Positions 43,320 through 51,900 of a stretch of DNA of 64,000 bases are shown one piece after another (position 1 is the first letter of the stretch; every line of letters starts with the position of its first letter). This stretch comes from Halopseudomonas pelagia (GTDB lineage Bacteria; Pseudomonadota; Gammaproteobacteria; Pseudomonadales; Pseudomonadaceae). The notes under the pieces were generated by a model. That model was given only the letters and a program-made list of their open reading frames with translations, did not search any database and was not told the origin of the DNA. The translations under genes and the position numbers were made by a program. The stretch is from contig NZ_CP033116.1 of assembly GCF_009497895.1 (NCBI RefSeq), forward strand, positions 3,038,001 to 3,102,000, read 5' to 3'.

Positions 43320-43871
43320 TTATTGCGCCTCTCCAGCGCCATCGTCGGCTGACTTTTCGTTCACCAACCCATCTTTGAGGGCAAGGCTTAATAATGGCTG
43401 GCGGCGGTTGGCCATCACCCAGCTACCGTCATACATTCTCAACGGAAAGACATTGATACGTTCCCTGCGTCTTTCCTCAATGATTGCCATGGGCTTGTTC
43501 TTCTGCACGGCAGGCGTTTCCAGCAAACCACTGACCAGCCGTCGCAGCTCCTCAAGCGGAAAGGGTTTGAACATGATGTGCGAGATTCTGCGGCGCTTCG
43601 CGCTTTCCAGTACCTGGCTTGAGGGGTGACCTGTGATCAAAATGCAACCTCCCTGCCAATGCATTTCCAGCGTATCGAGAACCTGAAACCCTTCCATGTC
43701 CGGCAGTCTGTAGTCGAGTACGATGACTTCAGGCAATAGCGTGCGGGCCAGCTGTATTCCGGAAATTCCGTCCGCTGCCAGATGGACTTCGCACGGCAGT
43801 TTCTCCAAATACAGCTTGAGGTTTTCCGCCAGCAGCATTTCGTCCTCGACTAACAGAACCTTTTTGAGCAA
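43320..43871 (-). CDS. Receiver-domain protein, first gene of the secretion/csg operon
   Basis: The protein has 183 residues from a TTG start (43871) that has AAGGAG 7 bases upstream. A CheY-like receiver: KVLLVEDEMLLAENL, phospho-acceptor Asp in VIVLDYRLPDMEGF and Lys in HIMFKPFPLEEL. After residue 120 there is no DNA-binding domain, only a short basic tail (IEERRRERINVFPL). It may be phosphorylated by the kinase at 26801 or by another one, and may act on the secretion machine or by phosphate competition; both are inference. Confidence 0.85.
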   Translation of the reverse strand: MLKKVLLVEDEMLLAENLKLYLEKLPCEVHLAADGISGIQLARTLLPEVIVLDYRLPDMEGFQVLDTLEMHWQGGCILITGHPSSQVLESAKRRRISHIMFKPFPLEELRRLVSGLLETPAVQKNKPMAIIEERRRERINVFPLRMYDGSWVMANRRQPLLSLALKDGLVNEKSADDGAGEAQ

Positions 43872-43934
43872 CTGAAATCTCCTTAACAAAATGACCGTTT
43901 TAGCCGCCAAGGAGCCTGCTCCTGATTAAACCTA

Positions 43935-43951
43935 GGCATGCTTCATGCCAG
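43935..43951 (-). promoter_or_regulatory. Candidate sigma-54 promoter for the secretion/csg operon
   Basis: On the minus strand CTGGCATGAAGCATGCC has GG and GC separated by 10 bases and a near-consensus -24 box (TGGCA). It lies about 65 bases before the TTG start at 43871. Confidence 0.75.
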
Positions 43952-44032
43952 CCGCAAGAAATCCGGAATCTTTTATAAGGATATGATTTATATTGATAAT
44001 TAAAGATTAAACCGGGACAAAAAAAGCAGGAT

Positions 44033-44069
44033 TGGGGAAATACGATTGGGGAACAGGTGGATTTCCCCA
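44033..44069. promoter_or_regulatory. Cluster of three TGGGGAA-type repeats, candidate enhancer
   Basis: TGGGGAAAT at 44033-44041, TTGGGGAAC at 44046-44054 and ATTTCCCCA (inverted) at 44061-44069. They lie about 85-130 bases upstream of the promoter at 43935, the usual position of NtrC-type binding sites. Confidence 0.55.
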
Positions 44070-44104
44070 CTATTGGGTGGGTAGGGCCTGGCTGGTGTCG
44101 CGAG

Positions 44105-45637
44105 TCAGGGATTAACGTAGCGGCCGAGTGGCTGAAAACGTTGCTGACGTAGATCTACCCTGACCATGTGAGCGCCGAGCGCGCCGGTTCTGCGACCGGG
44201 GCCGAAACTCATGGCAGGGGCCAGCCCGGTCTGAAAGTTATGCAGGTTCTCCAGGCTGACAACCAGGGCTTCACGGCTGGCGTCGCGGCCGATGCGTTTA
44301 AGCCCCTCGAACAGCAGCATGGTCGACACATAGCTGTTGACCTGCAGCGCCAGATACCGCTCCCCGCCCATTGATTCGGGCACAGCCGATTGCAGCAGGG
44401 ACAACGCCGGCGCCGTCCAGTCGCTGGGTAAAAAGGCGTAGGCCAGCACCACCCGATCACTGAGCCGCTGCGGCAGTCGTAATACGTCTGCGCCAACCTG
44501 GTCAGACGATGCCAGCAGCAATGGTGGCGGATCTGCCTGCAGACTTGTCTCGGCAAAATCCACCAGCTCGCTGCCGCTGCCGATAAAAAAGACCGTACCG
44601 ATCTGCCCAGCAGCAGCCGTCTGCTCGGCCTCCGGCGGGCTCCGGGTTTGCACATCTTGCCAACCCAGGTCACGCAGCCGTCCGGCCAGCAGATCGGCAA
44701 GGCGTTGCTGACCCGGATCGACGGCATGCACCACCAGCGCCCGCTGAGCCGATTGATCGGGGATGCTGTTGGCGTAGCTGGCGAGTGCCAACATCTGTTC
44801 ACGCAATCCCGGCAAGGCCTGGAACACCCACTTTGGATGCGCATGATCGGCCGGCGAAATCAGCGAGCCTATGACGGGCACCGCCAGCGACGCGGCAAAC
44901 TCCTCCAGGCCATCAGTTAACGCCGGGGCCATTGGCGCGAGTATCAGAAACACTTGATCCTCTTGAACCAACCGCTGCAACGCCTGTATGGATGTAGAGC
45001 GATCCGGGCCGGGATCTCGGACCACCAGCTCCAGCTGCCTGCCATGGATTCCGCCGCGGTTATTCAACTGCTCTACCAGTTGCTGCAGCAGTCCGCTGAC
45101 CATTCGCCCCGGCCCCGCCAGCGGGCCGTCAGCGGGTAGCAAGGTGCCAATGCGCAGCAGGTTATCTTCCAGCCCCGGGTCGTGGTCATCTTCCAGCCGG
45201 CGAATATAGGCAATCAGGTTGTTCGCATCAGTTCTGGAAAGACTGTAGCGCGGCATCGCCGCGGCCAGTTGATTGTCGCCGGGATCCAGCCCGCGGGTGA
45301 ACGCGTGCAACAGGCTGGTTTCGGTATAAGGCGGATAGTCACGGCCGTTCTCGAGCCGCTGCCTGTAGGGTTTGGTCAGCCGCTGCCAGGTGATGTCCGG
45401 TGGCACCACCGCACCTTCGGGCCGCCCACGCCCATCGCGGCCATGACAATTGACGCAGGGCAGCGACGTTCCTGGCAAAAGCATATCGCCAATGCCAATC
45501 CGGGCCTGAATTGGGCCCTGGCCGACACCGGTCAGATAGATCTGTTTGCCTGCCCGCTCCTCCGGGCTCAGTGGCAGCGCGCAGGCGAAGGAACTGCAGA
45601 GAAGCAGGCATGCGATCACCACTGCAGCGCGGAACAA
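44105..45637 (-). CDS. Cytochrome c / periplasmic substrate-binding fusion protein
   Basis: The protein has 510 residues, with a TTG start preceded by GGAG. A signal peptide (LLLCSSFACA) is followed by a cytochrome c domain with haem motif CVNCH (about residue 60) and a candidate axial Met in AAAMPRYSLS. From about residue 160 there is a Peripla_BP_6 (branched-chain amino-acid-binding-type) domain: LRIGTLLPADGPLAGPG, EQLNNRGGIHGRQLELVVRD. The fusion may link ligand or metal sensing to electron transfer. It is the last gene of the oxidase operon. Confidence 0.9.
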   Translation of the reverse strand: MFRAAVVIACLLLCSSFACALPLSPEERAGKQIYLTGVGQGPIQARIGIGDMLLPGTSLPCVNCHGRDGRGRPEGAVVPPDITWQRLTKPYRQRLENGRDYPPYTETSLLHAFTRGLDPGDNQLAAAMPRYSLSRTDANNLIAYIRRLEDDHDPGLEDNLLRIGTLLPADGPLAGPGRMVSGLLQQLVEQLNNRGGIHGRQLELVVRDPGPDRSTSIQALQRLVQEDQVFLILAPMAPALTDGLEEFAASLAVPVIGSLISPADHAHPKWVFQALPGLREQMLALASYANSIPDQSAQRALVVHAVDPGQQRLADLLAGRLRDLGWQDVQTRSPPEAEQTAAAGQIGTVFFIGSGSELVDFAETSLQADPPPLLLASSDQVGADVLRLPQRLSDRVVLAYAFLPSDWTAPALSLLQSAVPESMGGERYLALQVNSYVSTMLLFEGLKRIGRDASREALVVSLENLHNFQTGLAPAMSFGPGRRTGALGAHMVRVDLRQQRFQPLGRYVNP

Positions 45638-45640
45638 GGT

Positions 45641-46264
45641 TTACTCCGTCTCGATCGGCATGGCCAGCAGTTGCAGGCGCTGGGCCACGGCCTGCACAGG
45701 CGCATCGGGCCTTATCTTGCTCCAGCGCTTGTTGGCTACGTCGCCCGCGATCAGCAAGGTTGAGTGGCCCTCCGGCGAGTCGGAGAACTGGCCCAGCCGC
45801 TTCAACACTGCCTCCATCGCTGCCGGGTCGCCGGTCAGAAAGGTCCATTGGCGCTCATCCAGGCGTTGTTTTTTCATGAAAGCGCTGAGTGCCTGCGGGG
45901 AGTCGTTGACCGGATCACTGCTCAACGACACGAAGTGGATCCGCTCTGACTGCTCGCCCAATTGCTCGCGTACCTCCTGCAGCTTGCGGCTGATCAACGG
46001 GCAGGCATCCTTGCATTGGGTGAACACCACATTCAGCAACACCACCTTGCCGGCCAGCACATCGGAATAAAAACGCACCTCCTGACCATGCTGATTGAGC
46101 AATAGCGTATCGGTGAAATACGCTTGGGCGTCACGGTTCAGATCAGCGGCCACCGGTTGCGTGGATGGTGCCGATTCCGCGGCATGTTCCACCCCGTCAT
46201 GCGCCAGCGCCGGCAAGCACAGCAGCAGCGCCAGACTCCACAGCAGCGCCCGTTGACGTTTCAT
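45641..46264 (-). CDS. SCO1/SenC-family copper chaperone 2
   Basis: The protein has 207 residues. A signal peptide (LLLCLPALA) is followed by a thioredoxin fold with the copper CxxxC motif in VVFTQCKDACPL and the ligand His in PEGHSTLLIAG. SCO proteins deliver copper to oxidase centres or keep Cys reduced. It overlaps the first SCO gene by 4 bases. Confidence 0.92.
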   Translation of the reverse strand: MKRQRALLWSLALLLCLPALAHDGVEHAAESAPSTQPVAADLNRDAQAYFTDTLLLNQHGQEVRFYSDVLAGKVVLLNVVFTQCKDACPLISRKLQEVREQLGEQSERIHFVSLSSDPVNDSPQALSAFMKKQRLDERQWTFLTGDPAAMEAVLKRLGQFSDSPEGHSTLLIAGDVANKRWSKIRPDAPVQAVAQRLQLLAMPIETE

Positions 46265-46965
46265 AGCGCCACCTTCTGGGAATCGATTGCGCGCAGTTCA
46301 GCCGGGTGCGTCCCGGCATGCCCCGGTTGCAAGCTGTCGACTCGGGCAACGATGGCCGCTGGATCGGTAAACCCGTAGAAGCGCGACCATTCGCCGGTGG
46401 CGTCATTGCCCACCAGAAAGACCGGCTGGTGCGACTCCAGATCCGGTGACCAGCTACGCAGGCTTTTCAGGGTCGCAGTGATGGCGGGTACCGATCCGGT
46501 CAACCATGACCAACCAGGCCCGGCTTTGTGCAACTCGGCATATTCACGCAGACGCTCTGGTGTGTCGCGTAGCGGATCGATGGTGATGGATACCAGACTC
46601 ACCCCGTCACCAGCGCGCTCACCCAGTTGGTCCTGGACCTTGGCCATGATCGACGAGACCACCGGGCAAACCGTTGTGCACTGGGTATACATGAAACTGA
46701 TGACCACAATGCGCCCGGAAACCAGGTCCTTTTGCAGATTGACGCTACGGCCATGTTGATCGGTCAGCGGCTGGTCGGCAAAGGTGATACGCGGCTCTGC
46801 CTCGACATGCCCTTTGGCCGGGGCATGGCCGGCATGGGCACCGCTTGCATGGGCGTTCTGAGCATGCTCGTGCTCAGCGTGCGCCGAGGCTGTGCCGGTA
46901 CCGAACGTGAGCAACAAGCCCATCAGCATGACAGCGGTGTTTGATCGTCCCTGTATTGATTGCAT
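46261..46965 (-). CDS. SCO1/SenC-family copper chaperone 1 with His-rich N-terminus
   Basis: The protein has 234 residues. The signal peptide ends ASA, followed by HAEHEHAQNAHASGAHAGHA, a His-rich metal-binding stretch. The SCO core has CxxxC in MYTQCTTVCPVV and a His in LESHQPVFLVG. AGGAGG lies 5-6 bases before the ATG. It probably supplies copper to the giant oxidase encoded two genes upstream. Confidence 0.92.
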   Translation of the reverse strand: MQSIQGRSNTAVMLMGLLLTFGTGTASAHAEHEHAQNAHASGAHAGHAPAKGHVEAEPRITFADQPLTDQHGRSVNLQKDLVSGRIVVISFMYTQCTTVCPVVSSIMAKVQDQLGERAGDGVSLVSITIDPLRDTPERLREYAELHKAGPGWSWLTGSVPAITATLKSLRSWSPDLESHQPVFLVGNDATGEWSRFYGFTDPAAIVARVDSLQPGHAGTHPAELRAIDSQKVAL

Positions 46966-46989
46966 TACTACCTCCTGACAAACGTCTCA

Positions 46990-48948
46990 TCATTGAGCTT
47001 GTTTCAGCGTCGCGGCCGTGCGCCGCACGCTGGTGTATGGCTGGTCGCCGAATGCCATTCCCAGTGAGCTGGAACCAACGTGCAGGTAATACGCACCCGG
47101 ATCCGGCAGCTCCAGCATCGCCTCATAGAGCCCGGCGCTGATCTCCGTTGCCGCGACTTCGTGGGGCCTGGATGAGGGCGCCATAAAATAGCGTACGCGC
47201 AGATCTTCTATCCCCGGGTGCGGCGCATTATCGGGCCCGCGCGACACCTGAAAGCGCACCGGCCGGTATCTATCCGGGCTAACCCGAGCCTGATCCGCGA
47301 GTAAGGTCACCTTGGGCTTGGCGTTCAGCCGATCCAGTTCCGGATTGCTCTGTACTTGCATGGCGAAGCAATGCGTGAGTTCCGGCTGATTGAGCATAAA
47401 GGCCACATCAAAGTGACCGGAGGCCGGCAACCGCACGCGGCTCTGGTAAATACCTGGCTCAACCTCGCGCAGCGTGCGGTTGAGCACCGAAACCGCACGG
47501 GCGGTATGACCGCGGTTGGGGTAACCGGACATCGGTGCGTTCATGCCTTCGTTGTAGAAATAGGTGGTATTGTCGGCCGGGTTGACGACGAACACCGAGC
47601 CCTGATCAACCGAGGTCGCCAAACTCTGAGCCATCGGCAGCTCTCCCGCCAGGCCCGGTGCCGCCCTGCCCGCATCAAATCCCTGCACGATGGGCTTGGA
47701 CTCCGCGGCGATCGATGAGAGGTTGATCATGGTGACTTTGCTGCTGCCCAGGCCGCGTATGTAGGCGTAGGCCGGCGTAAATTCCAGCTGATAAGGCTGA
47801 GCCGTCACATCAATGCGATGCAGCACCTTGGCATCCGCCGCATCGATTACCAGCACCTGGCTGTTCAGGGTATTCAGCACCATGCCCCAGCGCCCGTCCC
47901 CACTGAAACCCATCGGCCCCAAGCCCGGCCTGCCCTTGATCACGCTGCGGACGTTGTGGCTCTGCCCATCAATTACCGTCACCTCGCCCGCTTGACCATC
48001 GACCACATACACAGCGCCAGACAGCTCCGAATAGGCGACGTCCAGCGGATGCGCGCCGACCGGCATATCCTTGATCTTGCGCAAGTCAGCTACATCAATG
48101 ATGCTCAAGCTGCCGCTCGTGCGATTGCTGATAAAGGCATAGCGCGAGTCAGGGCTGAAGGCCATTTCGTGGTGGCCGCTACCGGTGGCGATGCTGGCGA
48201 CAACTTGCAAACTCTCGCTATCGATAACGGTTACGCCCCCCTTGGCCGGGTCGGCAGCATCATTGCCGACCCACAGATAGCGACCATCAGGCTGCATGGC
48301 CATGCGCATCGGATCGGCACCCGCGGGGATATTGCTGGCCAGGGTGAAACTGTCGGTATCGATCACCGCCACCTCGTCGGCATCAGGCAAGGAGACGAAC
48401 AGACGTTTTTCGTCTGCGCTCAGTACCCAGTCCATCGGCGCGCTCTTGAGTAAAATGCGCGTCAGCGTGCTGGTCACGCCCCCGACGGAAATCGAAGGAT
48501 CGATGACGGTGATGCTCGGATCCTTGTTCAGAATCATCAGGTAATAGCTATTGAGATCCACCAGAGGCCTGATGCCAATAGATCCCTTCAGATACAGCCC
48601 GATGCGCTTTTTGCAGTCCAGTTGCTGACTATCCAGCCCGGACTCCGTATGCAACTGATCCAGCCAGGCACCCGGGTTCAATCCGCTCAGCGGTTGGCCT
48701 GCGGCGCTGTCGGTGACCCGGAAGCGAATATCCGCATACTGGCCGGCAATCGGCAGCTGATCGGTTGCGCCACCGCCAGGCCGCACTTCAAAATCGATGA
48801 TCACCCCATCCCGCTCCAGGCTCTGGTGCGGCGGCTTATCCGCCGCACTAGCCGCCGCCTGAGATGCCTGGCAGGTCATCGACAGCAGCGCCGCCAGCCC
48901 CAGTGACAGCATCCGGCTGAGGGCTGTGCGATTACTCATCTTCATCAT
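46990..48948 (-). CDS. Periplasmic YVTN beta-propeller protein
   Basis: The protein has 652 residues. A signal peptide is followed by a propeller with repeats such as VAVIDTDSFTLASNIPAGADPMRMAMQPDGRYLWVGND, HEMAFSPDSRYAFISNRTSGSLSIIDV and GAVYVVDGQAGEVTVIDGQ. A C-terminal beta domain (from about 470) ends in MLELPDPGAYYLHVGSSSLG. Its start overlaps the oxidase stop by 17 bases, so the two are translationally coupled. The function is unknown; a partner or assembly role for the oxidase is inferred. Confidence 0.88.
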   Translation of the reverse strand: MMKMSNRTALSRMLSLGLAALLSMTCQASQAAASAADKPPHQSLERDGVIIDFEVRPGGGATDQLPIAGQYADIRFRVTDSAAGQPLSGLNPGAWLDQLHTESGLDSQQLDCKKRIGLYLKGSIGIRPLVDLNSYYLMILNKDPSITVIDPSISVGGVTSTLTRILLKSAPMDWVLSADEKRLFVSLPDADEVAVIDTDSFTLASNIPAGADPMRMAMQPDGRYLWVGNDAADPAKGGVTVIDSESLQVVASIATGSGHHEMAFSPDSRYAFISNRTSGSLSIIDVADLRKIKDMPVGAHPLDVAYSELSGAVYVVDGQAGEVTVIDGQSHNVRSVIKGRPGLGPMGFSGDGRWGMVLNTLNSQVLVIDAADAKVLHRIDVTAQPYQLEFTPAYAYIRGLGSSKVTMINLSSIAAESKPIVQGFDAGRAAPGLAGELPMAQSLATSVDQGSVFVVNPADNTTYFYNEGMNAPMSGYPNRGHTARAVSVLNRTLREVEPGIYQSRVRLPASGHFDVAFMLNQPELTHCFAMQVQSNPELDRLNAKPKVTLLADQARVSPDRYRPVRFQVSRGPDNAPHPGIEDLRVRYFMAPSSRPHEVAATEISAGLYEAMLELPDPGAYYLHVGSSSLGMAFGDQPYTSVRRTAATLKQAQ

Positions 48949-51900
48949 CCGTTACCCGCAGCAATCCCCATAAGCCTGAGGCGTTACCGAAGGCGGCATA
49001 ATCGCGGTATAGATAGTCGCCCTTGATGCCATTGCCACCGCCAGCGCTGGGTAACATGAAGCTGAAATGTGCTGCCGGCAGTACGCTTTCCTGCGCGGCG
49101 GCGTAGCGGCTCAGCGGGTTGTAGCCAAAGCGTACTGCCCCTACACCCGGATCCTTCAGCGGGTAGCCCTGGGAGTCAGTTTTTTCCGAGATGAACGGAT
49201 CTACCGGCCACAGATGTCCAGCCAACTGGAAGGTCGAACCACGACTACCGCCGGACGGCATGGTCAGATTGATCCGGAAGGCTTCATTGGGTTTGACCCG
49301 CAGAATCGGGGTGACCGGATCGGAGCCAACCAACGCATTGCTGTACGCCATGTGCGCATTGGGTACGTCACCCCAGCCCTGGCCATCAGCGCGGCCGAAC
49401 GGCGCATCCGGCGCCTTGGCGAAGCGATACCACAGCGGCTCGGTGCGATAATTCACCGCCATGCCGGAATTGTCCTTGGGATCATTCGGTACACCAATGC
49501 CTTCTATTGCGACGTTTTCCACCGGCCGGCCACTGGCCCAGCGCATGTTCAAGCCCTTCTGCCAGATCAGCGAGAAGTCCTTGTAGGCTGGCTTGTTCGG
49601 CGCAGTGACCGTGGCGGTGGCGCGCATGGTCGGGTTCTCCTCCCAGGTGGCGCCCATGGGCACAATAGTCATCGCCCCTACCAGGCCCTTCTGTGGCTGC
49701 TTGATCATGTCGGCCGGCATCAGATTCAGCCCGCCAAACTCGATTGGTGTGGCAATGATGTTGTCAACGCTACGGCCGAGCCGTACCAGCGGCCTGCCTT
49801 CGCGCTGCAGATGCCCGGCGTAGTATTGATACTCGCGCGTCGGGTACTCGCCAGGCACAGTACTGGGTGCCACGGTTTGCACCGGATTCATGCCGACATT
49901 CATGCCGTCGGATTGAGTCACGTCGTATGCCATCAGTTGCGCATGCATGCCGACGTGGCTGGAGGGGCGCATCAGGTTGTTGTTGAAGGTGGTCGAACCC
50001 TGATTGCCCTGCCGGTCGCGCTTGGCTACACCCTGCATGATGGCGAAGTTCGGCAGGTCGGGCATGACCAGTGGCAGACGGTTCTCCAGTGCGACGGTAA
50101 CGCAGTCGCCCGCCGCGGCGCGCAGCATCAGCGGTTCCACTGGCACGCCGGGCTTCAGCTTGCCGGTGACCGGATCCAGGTCGCTTTTGCGCACGTAGAG
50201 AATCGCGGTAGGGTCATGCAGCGGCCCGGACTCACCGCCGAGGGTGACGGTTTCGCCATCTTCCGGGTCCACTATGGTGACCTGTGGAATGGCAGTGGCC
50301 CGCGGGTTCATCACCAGCGTTCCGCCATCGGGGTTGAGCGCGCCGCCGACATGCGAGCCGGCGCCGTCCGGGTCGTCAATGCTCAGCCCGAGACTGTTAC
50401 CCAACACATCGTTGGCCAGCACCGCGACTACCTCGAAACGACGCTGGACGGTGCTGCGCGAGCCAATTCCATTAGGGTTGGGGCTGAATCTTGGGCACAC
50501 GCCACCGTAGGAGACAGTATTGCGCGGGGCCACCGGGATGCTGTTGTTTGGCACCGGCATCAGGTCATCGCGGCTGGCTGAATAATTGCGCATCACGCCC
50601 CAGATGCCGCTCCAGTACCCTTCCATGGACGCGTCCATAGCGTACAAGTAGTCCGCTGTCTCAGACGCCCTGCCGGAGAACATGTGCACCGGCGCGGTAA
50701 AGCCGAGCTGCTCGGAAATACCGATCATCTGCGATCCGCGCCAGCCCGAGTTGGCGCTGGTGACTATGCCGCTGCCACCCTGAAGCCATTTGACCCCGTG
50801 CAGCGTGACGTTGTGCTCCTCTTCATGCCCGCCAGCAATGATCCGCAGCCTGACGTTGTCACCTGTGTAGGTACGCAGCATGGGCGTGAACGCGTCTCCA
50901 GGCTCACCACCGCCAGCATTGATATGCGGCGGGAAACTGGTGGTAGCGCCGGTGGGCCCGACGGCACTGAGCAGCGCATCGGGAGTCAGATTCAGTGCCG
51001 CAATTGCCCGGTCTGTGCGGGTCTGCAAAGCGAACGCCAGATCCCCCGCCAAACCCTCTGCCTGCATGCCTGGTTTGCCATCCGGAGCAATCCGTTGCGG
51101 GTCAAAGATGCGCAACCCCACCGGTTCGTTGCGGTAGTTCACCACAAACATACCCGGGTCATCGGCGGAAATGGCCTGAGGGCATGGGCGTATCGGGCAG
51201 CCGAGCTTTTCACCTCCAGCCACTTCAATGACCGACTCCAGCAACGCGTTGGCGCTCTTGCGTTCGGGCGGGTTGATAGCATAGCGGAAACTGTCGGTGG
51301 TAGCCGGAAACGCACCCGGATCGGGCCTGCCGTCAGGCCCTGCGCCCACATAAACCCCGGCTTCATAGGCATGCTGGAAATCGCTATAGGCCAGGAAGAA
51401 CTCCCTGAAGCTGTCGTTTTTACCATCGGCATTTTCATCGCCAGCGGCAATCACGGCTTGCCAGGAGGTCGGCCCACCATCCTCACGGGTATACATCGGT
51501 TCGCCGGTTTCCGCGTGGTACCAGGTCGAGCCTGCCGGTTCAACCAGCACAGTAGCGTACAGGCCAAGCTGCTGGTGGGTGGACGGGGCCAAATGATCGT
51601 GGGTGAAAATATTGCCCAGGCCGCGATCGATGCCATGGGAATTGACCACCGGATCAACGAACCAGCGTTGCATGCCAGTGCGCGCTCCGAGCCAATCCGG
51701 CCGGCTGAACTGGCCAAAATATGGATGGACCTTGGCTAGCGGACAATCCTGGGTGCCGTCGCGCGCATCGCCTACGGCGCACTCGTTGTATTCCCGAATA
51801 GCTTCGATACGCTCGGTCACTGCAACGGGGGCAAGTATGCCATCCTCATAGTTCCAGCCATTCGAGGCGCCGTCGGCCGCAGTCAGATCCCATTTCGGCA

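Noticed and set aside
49067..50581. 504-codon open frame on the plus strand opposite the giant oxidase
   Set aside because: It lies wholly inside the oxidase gene, has no ribosome site or recognisable domain, and reads as a low-grade His/Arg/Gly shadow of the real frame.
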